NCBI RefSeq assembly: GCF_008632955.1
Contig: NZ_CP043960.1
Coordinates: forward strand, 310,001 to 374,000
Source: Streptomyces tendae
GTDB taxonomy: Bacteria; Actinomycetota; Actinomycetes; Streptomycetales; Streptomycetaceae
Reading direction: 5' to 3'
Length of the DNA: 64,000 nt
In this document: positions 1 through 8,789 of the stretch, in pieces
How the letters are laid out: the number at the start of each line of letters is the position of its first letter
How positions within the stretch are numbered: the first letter of the stretch is position 1
The notes under the pieces: model-generated
Databases searched by the model: none
The model's input: the letters and a program-made list of their open reading frames with translations, nothing else
Told to the model about the DNA's origin: nothing
Translations under genes and position numbers: made by a program

Positions 1-39
1 CGGGGCTGGGGCGACTTCGTCCGGCCCGGTAGCCGCTGA
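1..39 (+). CDS. C-terminus of an OYE-type flavin oxidoreductase, cut by window edge
   Basis: Reading from base 1, thirteen codons end in TGA and give RGWGDFVRPGSR. This closely resembles the last residues of the intact OYE at 10545-11633 (RGWPSFVQRFSV), so an OYE paralogue appears to end here, 40 bp upstream of the hydrolase on the same strand. Only the tail is visible, so the assignment rests on that short similarity and on the OYE-to-hydrolase order repeated in the relic at 16251-16665. It implies that OYE and hydrolase form an operon. Confidence 0.5.
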   Translation, partial: RGWGDFVRPGSR

Positions 40-79
40 GCAGCGGACTGATCGTACGCAGAGGGAAAGGAGCGCGGCG

Positions 80-880
80 ATGGAACTGAACTGGCTCGGG
101 GAGACCTTGCGCTACACCGACGAAGGCGCCACGGACGACGCGATCCTGTTCCTCCACGGTCTGGGCGGCAACGCGAACAATTGGCTGCACCAGCGCCGAG
201 CCTTTGCAGAGCATCACCGGGTGATCACCCTGGACCTCCCTGGCCACGGGCGATCCACGGGCACGAAAGTCCCGTTCAGGCTGTACGCGGATGCCGTCCA
301 AGCAGTACTCGATCACCTTCGAGTGAAGGAAGTGTCGGTCGTGGGGTTGGCGATGGGTGCCAGAGTAGGGATCACGCTCGCGGCACGATCGCCACGCCGT
401 GTCAGGCGTCTGACGGTCGTGAACGGGTACCTGGAGCTTCCGCCGCGCGAGCACGAACGACGCGTCGAGCTCTATGATCTGCTCCTGCGTCCGGGCGGCG
501 CTCGTGAATGGGCCCAGCTTCTACTCGAAGGCATGGGGGTTTCTGCACACGCAGGCATAGTGCGTGGCTTTCTGGCATCGGCAGATCGCATAGATCCCGA
601 GCATGTGAATACCGTCTTTCACCAGGTTGACGAGGCCGATCAGGCGGAGGAGTTCCGCGGACTGGTCATTCCTGTTCAGCTGATCGTGGGAGAGCGAGAT
701 CAGCTGGTCCCCTCATCCTCCACCGAGCATCTGATTGCGCTGGCCGGGGGTGCGACGATCACCCGCCTCCCGGAGAGCGGACATCTTCCCTACCTGGAGG
801 ATCCGGCAATGTTCAATCGCGCGCTTGAGGACTTCTTACACCGTCAAACGGGGTTATGGACGGCGCGTCCTGGGACATAG
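80..880 (+). CDS. Alpha/beta-fold hydrolase with alanine at the nucleophile position
   Basis: A 266-residue protein of the MhpC-like alpha/beta hydrolase fold. The oxyanion-hole segment (LHGLGGNANNW), strand-turn LDLPGHGRS, the acid loop VGERDQLVP and the histidine loop ESGHLPYLEDP are all present. The nucleophile elbow, normally G-x-S-x-G, reads G89-L-A91-M-G93: the serine codon is GCG. Such a protein should not work as an ordinary serine hydrolase unless another residue substitutes. The start ATG is preceded by AAAGGAG with 7 bases of spacing. It follows the OYE tail and is probably co-transcribed with it. A relic paralogue lies at about 16520-16665. The fold is certain; the substrate is unknown. 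Confidence 0.85.
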   Translation: MELNWLGETLRYTDEGATDDAILFLHGLGGNANNWLHQRRAFAEHHRVITLDLPGHGRSTGTKVPFRLYADAVQAVLDHLRVKEVSVVGLAMGARVGITLAARSPRRVRRLTVVNGYLELPPREHERRVELYDLLLRPGGAREWAQLLLEGMGVSAHAGIVRGFLASADRIDPEHVNTVFHQVDEADQAEEFRGLVIPVQLIVGERDQLVPSSSTEHLIALAGGATITRLPESGHLPYLEDPAMFNRALEDFLHRQTGLWTARPGT

Positions 881-984
881 GGAGCAGTCGGTAGTCGAAG
901 AGCTCGGGGTTTTCGCGTCAATACGCAGACATGCCACGAGTCGGTCCCGTGCCGCCTTGATCCACGAACGAAGAGGGACGGGCT

Positions 985-1224
985 TCAGACCGTGTCATAC
1001 GTGATCAGGCGGGCGAGCCGTTTGTAGCAGCAGAGGGCGGCGGCAAGGCCGAGGAATGCCAGGTAGTTGCGGGGATCGCGTTCGTGGCGGGGGCTGAGGG
1101 GGCGGTAGGCGGACAGCCAGGACATTGTCCGCTCGACGACCCACCTGCGGCGCCCTAATCGTTCGCTGGACTCGATTTCCTTGCGGGCGATCCGCACGCC
1201 CATCCGCTTTCCTCGCAGCCATCT
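985..1224 (-). pseudogene. IS5-family transposase, C-terminal fragment
   Basis: About 72 residues match the end of an IS5-type DDE transposase: RRWVVERTMSWLSAYRPL carries the catalytic glutamate region and DPRNYLAFLGLAAALCCYKRL is the usual final helix. The N-terminal two thirds are missing, and the fragment abuts the IS701 remnant to its right. It is a dead remnant. Confidence 0.75.
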
Positions 1225-2350
1225 GCGCGGCTGACCAGTTCAGGGACTGTGTCCGCGTTGCTTGTAGTGACTGACGCGGGCTTGGTGCTGGCATCGTCGT
1301 CGCCAGGTCGACCAGTGCAGGATGTGATCGACCGGGGTGGGCCGGCGGTCGGCGAGGCGGGTGATCAGGCGTCTGATCTCTGCGAGGCTGAGGTGGATGA
1401 GCTGGGAGGATCCGTTTCTGCTTGGTCCGCGTCCAGCTGTCGGGCCCGCAGGACGGTCAGGCAGGCGTGGGCGGCCATGGCCAGGGTCATGTGGCGGTGC
1501 CAGCCGGGATAGCGGCGGACCTGGTAGTCGTCCAGGCCGCATTCCTGCTTGGCGGTCTGGAAGCATTCCTCGACCGCCCAGCGGCTGCCCGCGATGCGGA
1601 TCAGCTCGTCCAGCGTGGTGCCGGCAGGGCAGTAGGCGATGCAGTAGGAGATCTCCTCGGGCCTGCTCACGCTGCGGCGGCGGGCCAGCACGCAGTGCCG
1701 GCGGTCCTCGCGGTGCCAGGGCCGCACCTCGACGCGGGCCCAGTCGTAGATCCGCCGACCGTGGGCCCCTTCACCGCAGGAACGGCGTTTCCACTTCTGC
1801 CTCGGCAAACCGGGAAACAGGTCGTGCACGGGGTGATCGAGTGCCCATCGGGTGACGACGGTGTCGTGCCGGGTGGTGGCCATCACATGGAAGACGTCCG
1901 CCTGCTCGAGTTCGTAGCGCCAGCCCTTGGAGAAGCCGTAGGCGGCATCCGCCGTCACCCAGCCGAACGGGATCTTCTCGGCGACGGCCCGGCGGACCAT
2001 CGCTTTGGCCATGGCCACCTTCGTGGCGAAGCCGACCGTGTCGTCGATGCCCGCCCGACGGCAGCGCTCCCGGTCATCCGTCCAGGACGTAGGCAGATAC
2101 AAGCGGCGGTCGATCAGGGTGCGTCCGCGGCTCGTGGCGTAGGCGAGGAACACGCCGATCTGGGAGTTCTCGGTGCGTCGGGCGGTGCCGGAACACGGCC
2201 GCTGAACGCTGGCCGAGCGGACGCCCTTCTTCAGGAACCCGGTGTCATCGACGATCAGGACGGCATCCGGATCTCCGAGGTGTTCCACGACGTAGTCGCG
2301 CACGTCGTCCAGGACCTCGTCGGCGTCCCACTCGATCCGGTTCAGCATCC
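1225..2350 (-). pseudogene. IS701-family transposase, 5'-truncated
   Basis: The reading frame 1365-2348 (327 residues) is a DDE transposase of the IS701 family. VLIVDDTGFLKKG holds the first Asp, VTADAAYG the second and GSRWAVEECFQTAKQECGLDDYQVRRYPGWHRH, split as in the family, the Glu block. The family is usually about 390-400 residues and the first 60 or so are absent, the frame starting abruptly at MLNRIEWDAD. The sister copy at 19124-20497 keeps that N-terminus. The outer end beyond 2350 carries no recognisable inverted repeat, so this copy is immobile. Confidence 0.8.
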
Positions 2351-2483
2351 GGTGGATGCATGATCAGTTGCATCATGATCTCATGCAGGTCATGGCGCAC
2401 GAGCAGCCAAACCGGGCCCGGTCCAACGGGCTCACCACACGGCGAACACCGGCTCGATGAGCAGCTCCGATGGAGCCAGGATA

Positions 2484-3341
2484 CTAAATACTGCGGTCGA
2501 GGAAGTCGCGCATGATCGGAACAGCGACGTCGAACTTGTCTTCCAGTAGGAAGTGGCCGGTGTCGAGCAGATGGAAGTCTGCCTTGGGCAGGTCTTCGAG
2601 GTAGGGGTATGCACCGTCCGGCGGGAAGATGAAGTCATGCCGGCCCCAGACGATCAGGGTCGGGGGCTGGTAGTTCCGGAAGTACTCCTGGAACTGTGGG
2701 TAGAGGGTGACATTGGTGCCGTAGTCATGGAACAGGTCGAGCTGGATGTCCCAGTTTCCCTGGCGGTCAAGCTGAGTGCTGTCGTGAAGCCAGCTGTCCG
2801 GGTCCAGGCGAGCCAGGTCCCGCACGCCGGTTGTGTACTGCGACTTGATCGCCTCGTCGGCGAAAACAGGTGTAAGCGCCCTGCGGTTCTCCTCGGTGTC
2901 CTCGCCCCAGTACTTCTTGATCGGATCCCAGAACTCGCGCAAGCCCTCTTCGTAGGCGTTGCCATTTTGCACGATCAGCGCGCTGACCTTCTCCGGTGCC
3001 TGGAGGGCAAGGCGGAAGCCGACGGGTGCTCCGTAGTCGAACACGTAGACCGCGTAGCGATCAATCCCGAGTTGGTCGACGAGGCCCTTCATGAGGTCCG
3101 CGTAGTTGGCAAAAGTATAGTCGAACTCGGACCTGTCAGGAACGGCCGAATGTCCGAAGCCGGGGTAATCCGGCGCAATGACCCTATACCTGCCGGCCAG
3201 TGCGGGGATCAGATTGCGGTACTGCCAGGACGATGTCGGGAATCCGTGCAGTAGCAGAACCGCCGGCCCGTCAGTGGGGCCTGCTTCCCGGTAGAAGATA
3301 TCGAGTCCGTTGATCTTGGTTGTATGGAAGCGCGTGGACAT
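2484..3341 (-). CDS. Alpha/beta-fold hydrolase, epoxide hydrolase / dehalogenase type
   Basis: A 285-residue protein starting MSTRFHTTK behind a GGAGAGG ribosome site; the longer frame to 3446 has no such site. The oxyanion motif is HGFPTSSW, the nucleophile elbow reads VFDYGAP with Asp in place of Ser, the acid/turn segment is VWGRHDFIFPP and the histidine loop DTGHFLLEDK. An Asp nucleophile with HGFP is typical of epoxide hydrolases and haloalkane or fluoroacetate dehalogenases. The gene stands alone between an IS701 remnant and an IS5 remnant. Substrate is not predictable from sequence. It may be controlled from the inverted repeat upstream of it. Confidence 0.85.
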   Translation of the reverse strand: MSTRFHTTKINGLDIFYREAGPTDGPAVLLLHGFPTSSWQYRNLIPALAGRYRVIAPDYPGFGHSAVPDRSEFDYTFANYADLMKGLVDQLGIDRYAVYVFDYGAPVGFRLALQAPEKVSALIVQNGNAYEEGLREFWDPIKKYWGEDTEENRRALTPVFADEAIKSQYTTGVRDLARLDPDSWLHDSTQLDRQGNWDIQLDLFHDYGTNVTLYPQFQEYFRNYQPPTLIVWGRHDFIFPPDGAYPYLEDLPKADFHLLDTGHFLLEDKFDVAVPIMRDFLDRSI

Positions 3342-3379
3342 ACATCCACCCTCTCCGCGAAGAAACCGGGTCAGAAATC

Positions 3380-3404
3380 GAGCGAGACATAGGTGGCCTC
3401 GCTC
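3380..3404. promoter_or_regulatory. Inverted repeat upstream of the hydrolase, possible operator
   Basis: Arms GAGCGAG and CTCGCTC are separated by 11 bases, 39 bases upstream of the hydrolase start. The layout suits a dimeric repressor site, but no regulator gene adjoins it. About 270 bases further left-to-right (3405-3676) hold no gene I recognise. Confidence 0.25.
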
Positions 3405-3676
3405 TGAAAACCTAGTCTCAATCGCCATTTGGCCAGTTGGGGGCAATTCGTGCGCCCATTCGATCTCGCTAGTTGGCTCAGGCCGAATTGCCTCGCAGGC
3501 CTCACCGCAAGCGAATACTCACCCTCCCATGGGTCGACTACTCCACCGTAAGGCCGTACGGTCCGACCCGCTCGTCGGCGCACGCCGCGTCCTGTCCACG
3601 ACGAGGCGCCCTCGAGGCCAAGCGGCACCGCCTACTCGAGGGTCCCGCTTCCGCACCGCTCCGCGACACTGAGCTC

Positions 3677-3960
3677 ATTCAGAGTGGCCACTGATTGGGT
3701 GACGGGCTGGCGTTCCGCAACGCACGAGTCTCCTGGGCCGTTGAGAGAGGTGTTCGACGTCCCAAGTCATCAGCGCAGGAGCCTCGTTGGTTCCATATCC
3801 TGCCGCTCTCGACCTGCCGCACGCCCTGGTCGAGTGGGTATCCATGCTCATCGGCACCCGTGAGGGTGACCGCCGCTGCAAGCTCCCGCCCCACCAGCGT
3901 CCCCTCGCTGGCCTGGTCCACCTCGGCCAGGCCTCCAAGGCCGATTTCCATGGTCTATAG
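3677..3960 (+). mobile_element. IS5-family remnant (left end and transposase start)
   Basis: The stretch begins with CAGAGTGGCCACTGATTGGG, the left end also seen in the complete copy at 12438-13321. It then encodes [20 protein letters not shown] and [20 protein letters not shown], the first 55 residues of the same transposase, before a stop at 3958. The rest is gone. It belongs to the group represented by the copies at 9123, 12438, 14735 and 33236. Confidence 0.75.
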
Positions 3961-4029
3961 GTGATCATCGACGACAGGGGCCACGTCGGCGTGTTTGCCT
4001 ACTGTCCTCATCAATGCTGACTGCAGCAA

Positions 4030-4530
4030 GGGACCCCGTACTGGTGTGAGTGGCCGTGGCACGTTTCGTAGTGTTGGGTGTGCCACCTTGCGGCACTGTC
4101 GGCGAGTGTGATGGCCCCATATGAATCATGTCTCCGCATCTCGATGCGGTGTGGGGAGACGAGTATGGGTGGTGGGTGGCGTAGTCCGCATCGCGGCCCG
4201 CACTCGCGAGTTGATGGTGGCGTGTCCGGACGCGATCGCGGTTCCGCGCGGGTGCACTACCGCTACGGCCGCGCTGGCCGATGTCGCTGTGGGTGGCCGA
4301 CCGATGCTGATCGAGCTGTCGGTGTGATGGTTGTTCTGTGACGGTTCGCCGGGACGGCTCGCTGCCTGTCGGCAGGGCATCGCCGACGGCGCCCCGTCGC
4401 GGTGCAGGTCAGCGACGGCTTCCACGTGCGGCAGGGACAATCGAAGCGAGGCAGCGATGTTGCCGCGGCTCCGATGAAGAGCACGGTGCCAGTTTGTGGT
4501 CGTGGCGGTCGATGAGTTCGCCCGCGAGCC
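4030..4530 (+). pseudogene. ISL3-family transposase relic
   Basis: Degenerate frames retain the pieces RVHYRYGRALADVAVGGRPML, broken before a CD-type cysteine motif (WLFCD), and later GAPVAVQVSDGFHVRQG. These resemble the zinc-finger segment and the VQVSDRFHLWQ block of ISL3-type transposases. Frameshifts and stops separate them. No ends were found. Confidence 0.5.
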
Positions 4531-4539
4531 AGGGTGCTG

Positions 4540-4743
4540 ATGAGAGACGATGCCGAAGTGAAGGATTCGCTGAATCTGATCCTGGAGTCCGACCTCGTTA
4601 AGATCGCCCTACCGAACAACATGCCGATGTCACTCCGCAACAGGACCGCGGGAGTGCCGGTCATTGTGAACGCCATCGCCCGACCCCCTCGGCCCGGGCC
4701 CGGTGAGACTCACTACGTAGCCACAAACGCGGTGGCTCGGCTA
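4540..4743 (+). pseudogene. Unrecognised open-frame fragment cut by the IS at 4744
   Basis: The frame from ATG 4540 reads MLMRDDAEVKDSLNLILESD followed by LVKIALPNNMPMSLRNR and runs into the left end of the element at 4744. No ribosome site or family is evident. It may be the start of a gene interrupted by that element, or chance. Confidence 0.2.
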
Positions 4744-4805
4744 AGGGCTGTCCCACAAAGATCTTGGCTCCGAGTGCGGAGCGGCCTGCAGAGCTGGCGA
4801 GATGC

Positions 4806-4949
4806 TCAGCCGATGGTTCGTGAGGTGTCCTGGGACCGGGCGAAGTCGGCGAGCGTGTGGAAGCCGTTCTCCCGGAGGCCGATCCGCGGGTTGACGTGGT
4901 GGAGGAGCCCGGGCCCGTGGTGGTGGACGGTCACGTAGGTCTGATCCAG
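4806..4949 (-). pseudogene. HAD-family protein, C-terminal part (severed)
   Basis: Reading leftward from the IS630 border gives LDQTYVTVHHHGPGLLHHVN and PRIGLRENGFHTLADFARSQ, then DTSRTIG and TGA. This matches the expected end of the actinobacterial HAD proteins whose N-terminus lies at 7032-7432. The phase is right: joining the two pieces after removing both ISs keeps the frame, with one TAG (part of the CTAG at the junction) between them. Confidence 0.7.
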
Positions 4950-4952
4950 CTA

Positions 4953-6074
4953 GTGACCTGAGTCGGAGATTCGTCGTTGGTTCGGTATGAGTCGTCCGGG
5001 TCCGAAGATTCCGCCGTTGTCTGTGACCGATGCCCAGCGGGCTGTGCTGGAGGGTTGGGTGCGTCGCCGCTCGACGGCTCAGGCTCTGGCTCAGCGGTCG
5101 CGGATCGTGCTGGAGTGCGCAGACGGGCACTCGATCATGGAGGTGTCGCGCCGGTTGGGTGCCTCTCCGGACACGGTCCGCACCTGGCGGCGGCGTTTCA
5201 TCGAACGCGGCCTGGACGGCCTGTCCGACGAGCCGCGGCCCGGTGTCCCACGGAAGATCACTGACGCGGACGTCGAGCGCGTCATCGTCAAGACGCTGGA
5301 GGAGAAGCCGAAGAACGCCACCCACTGGTCGACCAGGTCGATGGCAGCGGCCACGGGCATGTCGCAGTCCGCGATCTCGCGGATCTGGCGGGCGTTCGCC
5401 CTGGCCCCGCACCGCTCGCAGACCTTCAAGCTGTCCACGGACCCTTTGTTCATCGACAAGGTCCGTGACGTCGTCGGTCTCTACCTGGATCCGCCGGAGA
5501 AGGCCCTGGTTCTGTGTGTGGACGAGAAGTCGCAGATCCAGGCCCTGGACCGGTCCCAGCCGGTGCTGCCCATGATGCCCGGGGTTCCCGAGCGCCGCAG
5601 CCACGACTACGTCCGGGCCGGCACCACCACCCTGTTCGCCGCACTGGAAGTCGCCACCGGCAAGGTGATCGGCTCCCTCCACCGACGCCACCGGGCGTCG
5701 AGTTCAAGAAGTTCCTGACCAAGCTCGACAAGGAAGTCCCCGCCGACCTCGACGTGCACCTGATCCTGGACAACTACGTCACCCACAAGACGCCTGCCAT
5801 CAAGCAGTGGCTGCTTGCGCACCCACGCTTCCACCTGCACTTCACACCGACGAGTTCGTCCTGGCTGAACCTGGTGGAGCGGTGGTTCGCCGAGCTCACA
5901 CAGAAGAAGCTCAAGCGCGGCGTCCACCGCTCCGTCCAGGCCCTCGAACGCGACATCAGGTCCTGGCTCGCCGACTGGAACGAACACCCCAGACCGTTCG
6001 TCTGGACGAAGACCGCCGACGAAATCCTCGACAAAGTCGCCGCCTACTGCCGACGAATCTCCGACTCAGGTCAC
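4953..6074 (+). mobile_element. IS630-family insertion sequence
   Basis: Perfect terminal inverted repeats of about 27 bp, counting the flanking CTAG, start GTGACCTGAGTCGGAG on the left and mirror this on the right. TA is duplicated at 4951-4952 and 6075-6076, the signature of IS630. The element is about 1.12 kb and sits inside the HAD gene. Its right border supplies the CTAG used by the neighbouring IS5. Confidence 0.9.
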
Positions 6075-6077
6075 TAG
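4987..6077 (+). pseudogene. IS630-family transposase with one frameshift
   Basis: The N-terminal part carries the winged-helix region ([19 protein letters not shown]), then [17 protein letters not shown] with the first Asp. After HRRHRA the frame is lost and continues one base back as [31 protein letters not shown] (second Asp) and SSWLNLVERWFAELTQKK (Glu). A single base is missing near 5698 in GCG-GTC. No A-rich slippery heptamer is present, so a simple deletion is more likely than programmed frameshifting. Everything else is intact. Confidence 0.85.
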
Positions 6078-7027
6078 GGTCTGTCCGGCGGATCACTGGC
6101 GGAGCCAGAGCCGGATCGCTGCGGCGGTGACGGTGCCGTGGAAGACGTAAGCCCTCTTGTCGTAACGGGTCGCGACTGCGCGGGAGTTCTTGAGCCGGTT
6201 GATGGTCCGCTCGACCTCGTTGCGGCGCCGGTAGCACTCGCGGTCGAAGCCTGTGGGCCGGCCGCCCGCGCTGCCTCTGCGCCGGCGGTTGGCCCGCTGA
6301 TCCCTCGGTTCCGGGATCGTGTGCCGTATGTGGCGTCTTCGCAGGTAGCGGCGGTTGCGGCGGGAGCTGTAGGCCTTGTCGCCGCTCACGTGGTCCGGCC
6401 TGGTTCAAGGGCGGCCGCCCAGTGGGCGGGGCACCCGGATCCGGTCCAGGACCTCGATCAGCTGCGGGGCGTCGCCCCACTGGCCCGGCGTGAGCAGGAG
6501 GGCCAGGGGACGGCAGCCGCCTTCGCCGGCGAGGTGGATCTTGCAGGTCAGGCCGCCCCGGGACTGTCCGAGTCCCTCGTCGGGGCGGTGGTGCCGGGGC
6601 GTTGTCCTTTTTTTCGGGACCCGCGGCCGGGTCTTGCGGGCGCCGGCCGCGTGCTGGTGGGCCCGGCAGGACGTCGAGTCGATGCCGACCATCGACCAGT
6701 CGATCCGGCCGGCCAGATCGGCGTCAGCCTGGACCGCGTGCAGGAGCCGGTCCCAGGTACCGTCCGCCGACCAGCGGCGATGCCGCTCGTAGACGGTCTT
6801 CCAGGACCCGTAGCGTTCCGGCAGGTCACGCCAGGGAATACCGGTCCGGACCCGGAACAGGATCCCGTTGAGCACGGTGCGGTGGTCGTTCCACCGGCCG
6901 CCCCGGCCACCCGGAGGTGGCAGATGCGGCTCCAGTAACGACCACTCGCGATTCGTCAGATCCCCCCAACCCATGACCGAACCAACGAGCGACCGGTCAG
7001 AAGGTCACATGATCCGCCGGACAGTGC
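6078..7027 (-). mobile_element. IS5-family (IS427-like) insertion sequence
   Basis: The ends GGTCTGTCCGGCGGATCA and, inverted, GCACTGTCCGGCGGATCA are flanked by CTAG on both sides (6074-6077 and 7028-7031), a typical IS427-group target duplication. The left CTAG is also the right border of the IS630, so this element landed in the junction made by the earlier insertion. Confidence 0.9.
6093..6974 (-). pseudogene. IS5-family transposase with a single in-frame TGA
   Basis: The frame starts MGWGDLTNREWSLLEPHLPP and runs through LFRVRTGIPWRDLPERYGSW, GIDSTSCRAHQHAAG (first Asp) and QSRGGLTCKIHLAGEG to a TGA at 6405-6407. It then continues in the same phase with TRPDHVSGDKAYSSRRNRRY (second Asp) and RRRNEVERTINRLKNSR (Glu). 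Related proteins have Arg at the stop position, so CGA to TGA is the simplest explanation. One substitution inactivates an otherwise full-length gene. Confidence 0.85.
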
Positions 7028-7031
7028 CTAG

Positions 7032-7432
7032 CTCTGCTCGTCGTCCACCCAGGCGAAAGGACGGCCGCCTGCGTAGTCCACTAGCGGTCCGGTCTTCCAG
7101 TGGACTCCATCAGGGCGTTCTCGGAGCAGGACGTCGCCGAAGTCCACGAAGGGAAGTTCCGGCAGGCCGAGGACCGGTGCGATCCACCGGTTGGCGTCGT
7201 CCATCCACGTGGTGGCCCAGCACAGCTCGAAGCCTAGCCGGAGCAGGATTCGTCCGTGCTCTGGGTTGAGCCAGACCCGCAGGGGGCGTCGTCGGGATGA
7301 TAGGCCCCTGTCGTCCTGATGGGCGTCATTCCGGGGGACTTGGAGTGTGGTGTAGCCGTCGGGCCTCTCCGGCTGGGCTGCATAGTGGTTGAGTGGCCCG
7401 TCCACGTCGAGGAACAGCAGAGGTCGGTTCAC
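7032..7432 (-). pseudogene. HAD-family hydrolase, N-terminal part, passenger of the 4744-8360 element
   Basis: The first 134 residues begin MNRPLLFLDVDGPLNHYAAQ, whose DVDGPLN is the HAD motif I with the nucleophilic Asp and general-acid Asp. Later segments are LGFELCWATTWMDDANRW (motif II region) and GRPFAWVDDEQS (motif IV acidic pair). The frame ends at a TAG created at the CTAG border with the inserted IS5. The missing end is at 4806-4949. HAD proteins are mostly phosphatases; substrate unknown. It is transcribed away from the transposase, with about 55 bp between the two starts. Confidence 0.75.
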
Positions 7433-7486
7433 GGTTTCCCCCGGTTTTGCTCACTGCGGACTGCCCCGATCAGCGTAGCTGTGGGA

Positions 7487-8293
7487 ATGCCTCGGCATGA
7501 GGCTGGCCTGAGTGATGATCACGATGTGGCGAGTGTGATCACGGCATCGGAGCCGTCCTGGATAACCCCGTTCGCGGGGCTGAGCCCGCGCTGCTTCGGC
7601 AAACTGCTGACCGCGCTCCGGCGCGATGGAGCAGATGTGGTCCACCGAGGCCGGCCATGGAGTCTGCCGCTGGAGGACCGAGTGCTGGTCACGGCCTACT
7701 GGCGGACGAACCTGACGTTGCGACAGCTCGCTCCGCTGTTCGGCGTCTCGAAGTCCACGGCCGGCCGAGTCATCAACCACTTCGGCCCCGTGCTAGCACT
7801 CCAGCCCCGCAAGCGGTTCGCTAAAGACACCGTGCTCATCGTGGACGGCACCCTGGTACCTACCCGAGGCCACACCATCGCCGAGCAGTCCAAGAACTAC
7901 CGGCACTCCACCAACCACCAGGTCGTCATCGACGCCGACACCCGCCTGATCGTCGTGGTCGGCCGACCTCTCGCCGGGAACCGCAACGACTGCAAAGCAT
8001 GGGAAGAATCCGGCGCCAAGGCCGCCGTCGGCAGGACCACCACGATTGCCGATGGCGGCTATCTGGGCACCGGCCTCGTCATCCCGCACCGTCGACAGCG
8101 AGGCCAGAGCAACCTCCCGGACTGGAAGGAAGATCACAACAAGTCCCACAAGCAGGTCCGGGCCCGGGTCGAGCACGTCTTCGCGCGCATGAAGACATGG
8201 AAGATCCTCCGCGACTGCCGTCTCAAAGGCGACGGTGTCCACCACGCCATGCTCGGCATCGCCCGCATGCACAACCTCGCCGCCGCCGGATAG
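7487..8293 (+). CDS. IS5-family DDE transposase (HARBI1-like), intact
   Basis: ATG at 7487 gives about 268 residues; the open frame extends further upstream into the HAD start region but family members begin near SEPSWITPFAGLS. Domains: helix-turn-helix (LTLRQLAPLFGVSKSTAGRV), catalytic LIVDGTLVPTRGH (Asp), TTIADGGYLGTG (Asp) and RARVEHVFARMKTWKILRDC (Glu). No stop or frameshift is visible, so it could still mobilise the element at 4744-8360. Confidence 0.85.
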   Translation: MPRHEAGLSDDHDVASVITASEPSWITPFAGLSPRCFGKLLTALRRDGADVVHRGRPWSLPLEDRVLVTAYWRTNLTLRQLAPLFGVSKSTAGRVINHFGPVLALQPRKRFAKDTVLIVDGTLVPTRGHTIAEQSKNYRHSTNHQVVIDADTRLIVVVGRPLAGNRNDCKAWEESGAKAAVGRTTTIADGGYLGTGLVIPHRRQRGQSNLPDWKEDHNKSHKQVRARVEHVFARMKTWKILRDCRLKGDGVHHAMLGIARMHNLAAAG

Positions 8294-8368
8294 GTCCTGG
8301 GCAGCAGAGTGGCTGACCCGCTTGCCCGAGGCGACTCCAAGATCTTTACGGGACAACCCTTAGGCTCT

Positions 8369-8393
8369 AACCTTGACATTAGTGTGAATGCAA
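8369..8393 (+). promoter_or_regulatory. MerR-type operator copy a, upstream of MerR 1
   Basis: Contains AACCTTGACATTAGTGTGAA, a dyad with arms CTTGACA and TGTGAA that recurs at 10443, 13358, 17025 and 20572. It also supplies a TTGACA-like hexamer for a rightward promoter. It lies 20 bases before the MerR start and only 8 bases from the right end of the IS element, so whatever gene once faced MerR on the left has been lost. Confidence 0.6.
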
Positions 8394-8412
8394 TCGCTTC
8401 AAAGGAGATGTG

Positions 8413-8775
8413 ATGAGGATCAAGGAGGTGTCCGATCGGACTGGCGTGTCCGCTCGGCTGCTGCGCTACTACGAGGAGCAAGGCCTCCTTAGTCCAGGGC
8501 GACAGGAGAACGGGTATCGCGACTACGGCGAGTCCCACGTTGCGAGGGTGCAACAGATTCGCAGCCTGCTGGATGCAGGCCTGACAACCGAGATCATCAG
8601 AGCAGTGCTGCCTTGCTTGGCCGAAGCGGCGAGCTCTAAGTACCCCGCCCCGGACTTCTTGGCCCGAGTTAGACAAGAGCGCAGCCGTATGGTCGAGCGT
8701 CGTGACTGGCTGTCGAAGAACCTGCAGGCCCTAGACGACTACCTGGGCGCCCTAGCAAACGGTAGCAGTAAGTGA
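8413..8775 (+). CDS. MerR-family transcriptional regulator 1
   Basis: A 120-residue protein starting MRIKEVSDRTGVSARLLRYY behind AAAGGAG; GTG 8410 would sit too close. The winged helix (VSARLLRYYEEQGLLSP, NGYRDYGESHVARVQQIRSLL) is followed by a coiled dimer helix and a short effector tail with one cysteine (AVLPCLAEAA). It matches the relic at 10180-10442 and the second regulator at 16633-17007. MerR proteins usually sit between -35 and -10 of their target promoters and respond to metals, oxidants or drugs; the effector here is unknown. Probably autoregulated through the adjoining dyad. Confidence 0.9.
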   Translation: MRIKEVSDRTGVSARLLRYYEEQGLLSPGRQENGYRDYGESHVARVQQIRSLLDAGLTTEIIRAVLPCLAEAASSKYPAPDFLARVRQERSRMVERRDWLSKNLQALDDYLGALANGSSK

Positions 8776-8789
8776 CGGAATCGATACTG

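Larger units (their letters stand above)
4744..8360 (+). mobile_element. IS5-like element with terminal repeats and a HAD passenger gene, invaded by two ISs
   Basis: The two ends are near-identical inverted repeats: the left starts AGGGCTGTCCCACAAAG and the right, read inwards, AGGGTTGTCCCGTAAAG, both continuing ATCTTGG. Each is flanked by TA (4742-4743 and 8361-8362), as for the related element at 61032-61902. Inside are a transposase (plus strand, near the right end) and, divergently, a HAD-family gene reaching the left end. The HAD gene is split by an IS630 (4953-6074) and an IS5 (6078-7027). Without those two the element would be about 1.5 kb. The pairing of the two ends is inferred from sequence and spacing; a coincidental second copy of the left end is the alternative. 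Confidence 0.6.

Noticed and set aside
5514-6077. Second IS630 frame as an independent gene
   Set aside because: It has no start or ribosome site and simply completes the transposase after a one-base loss.
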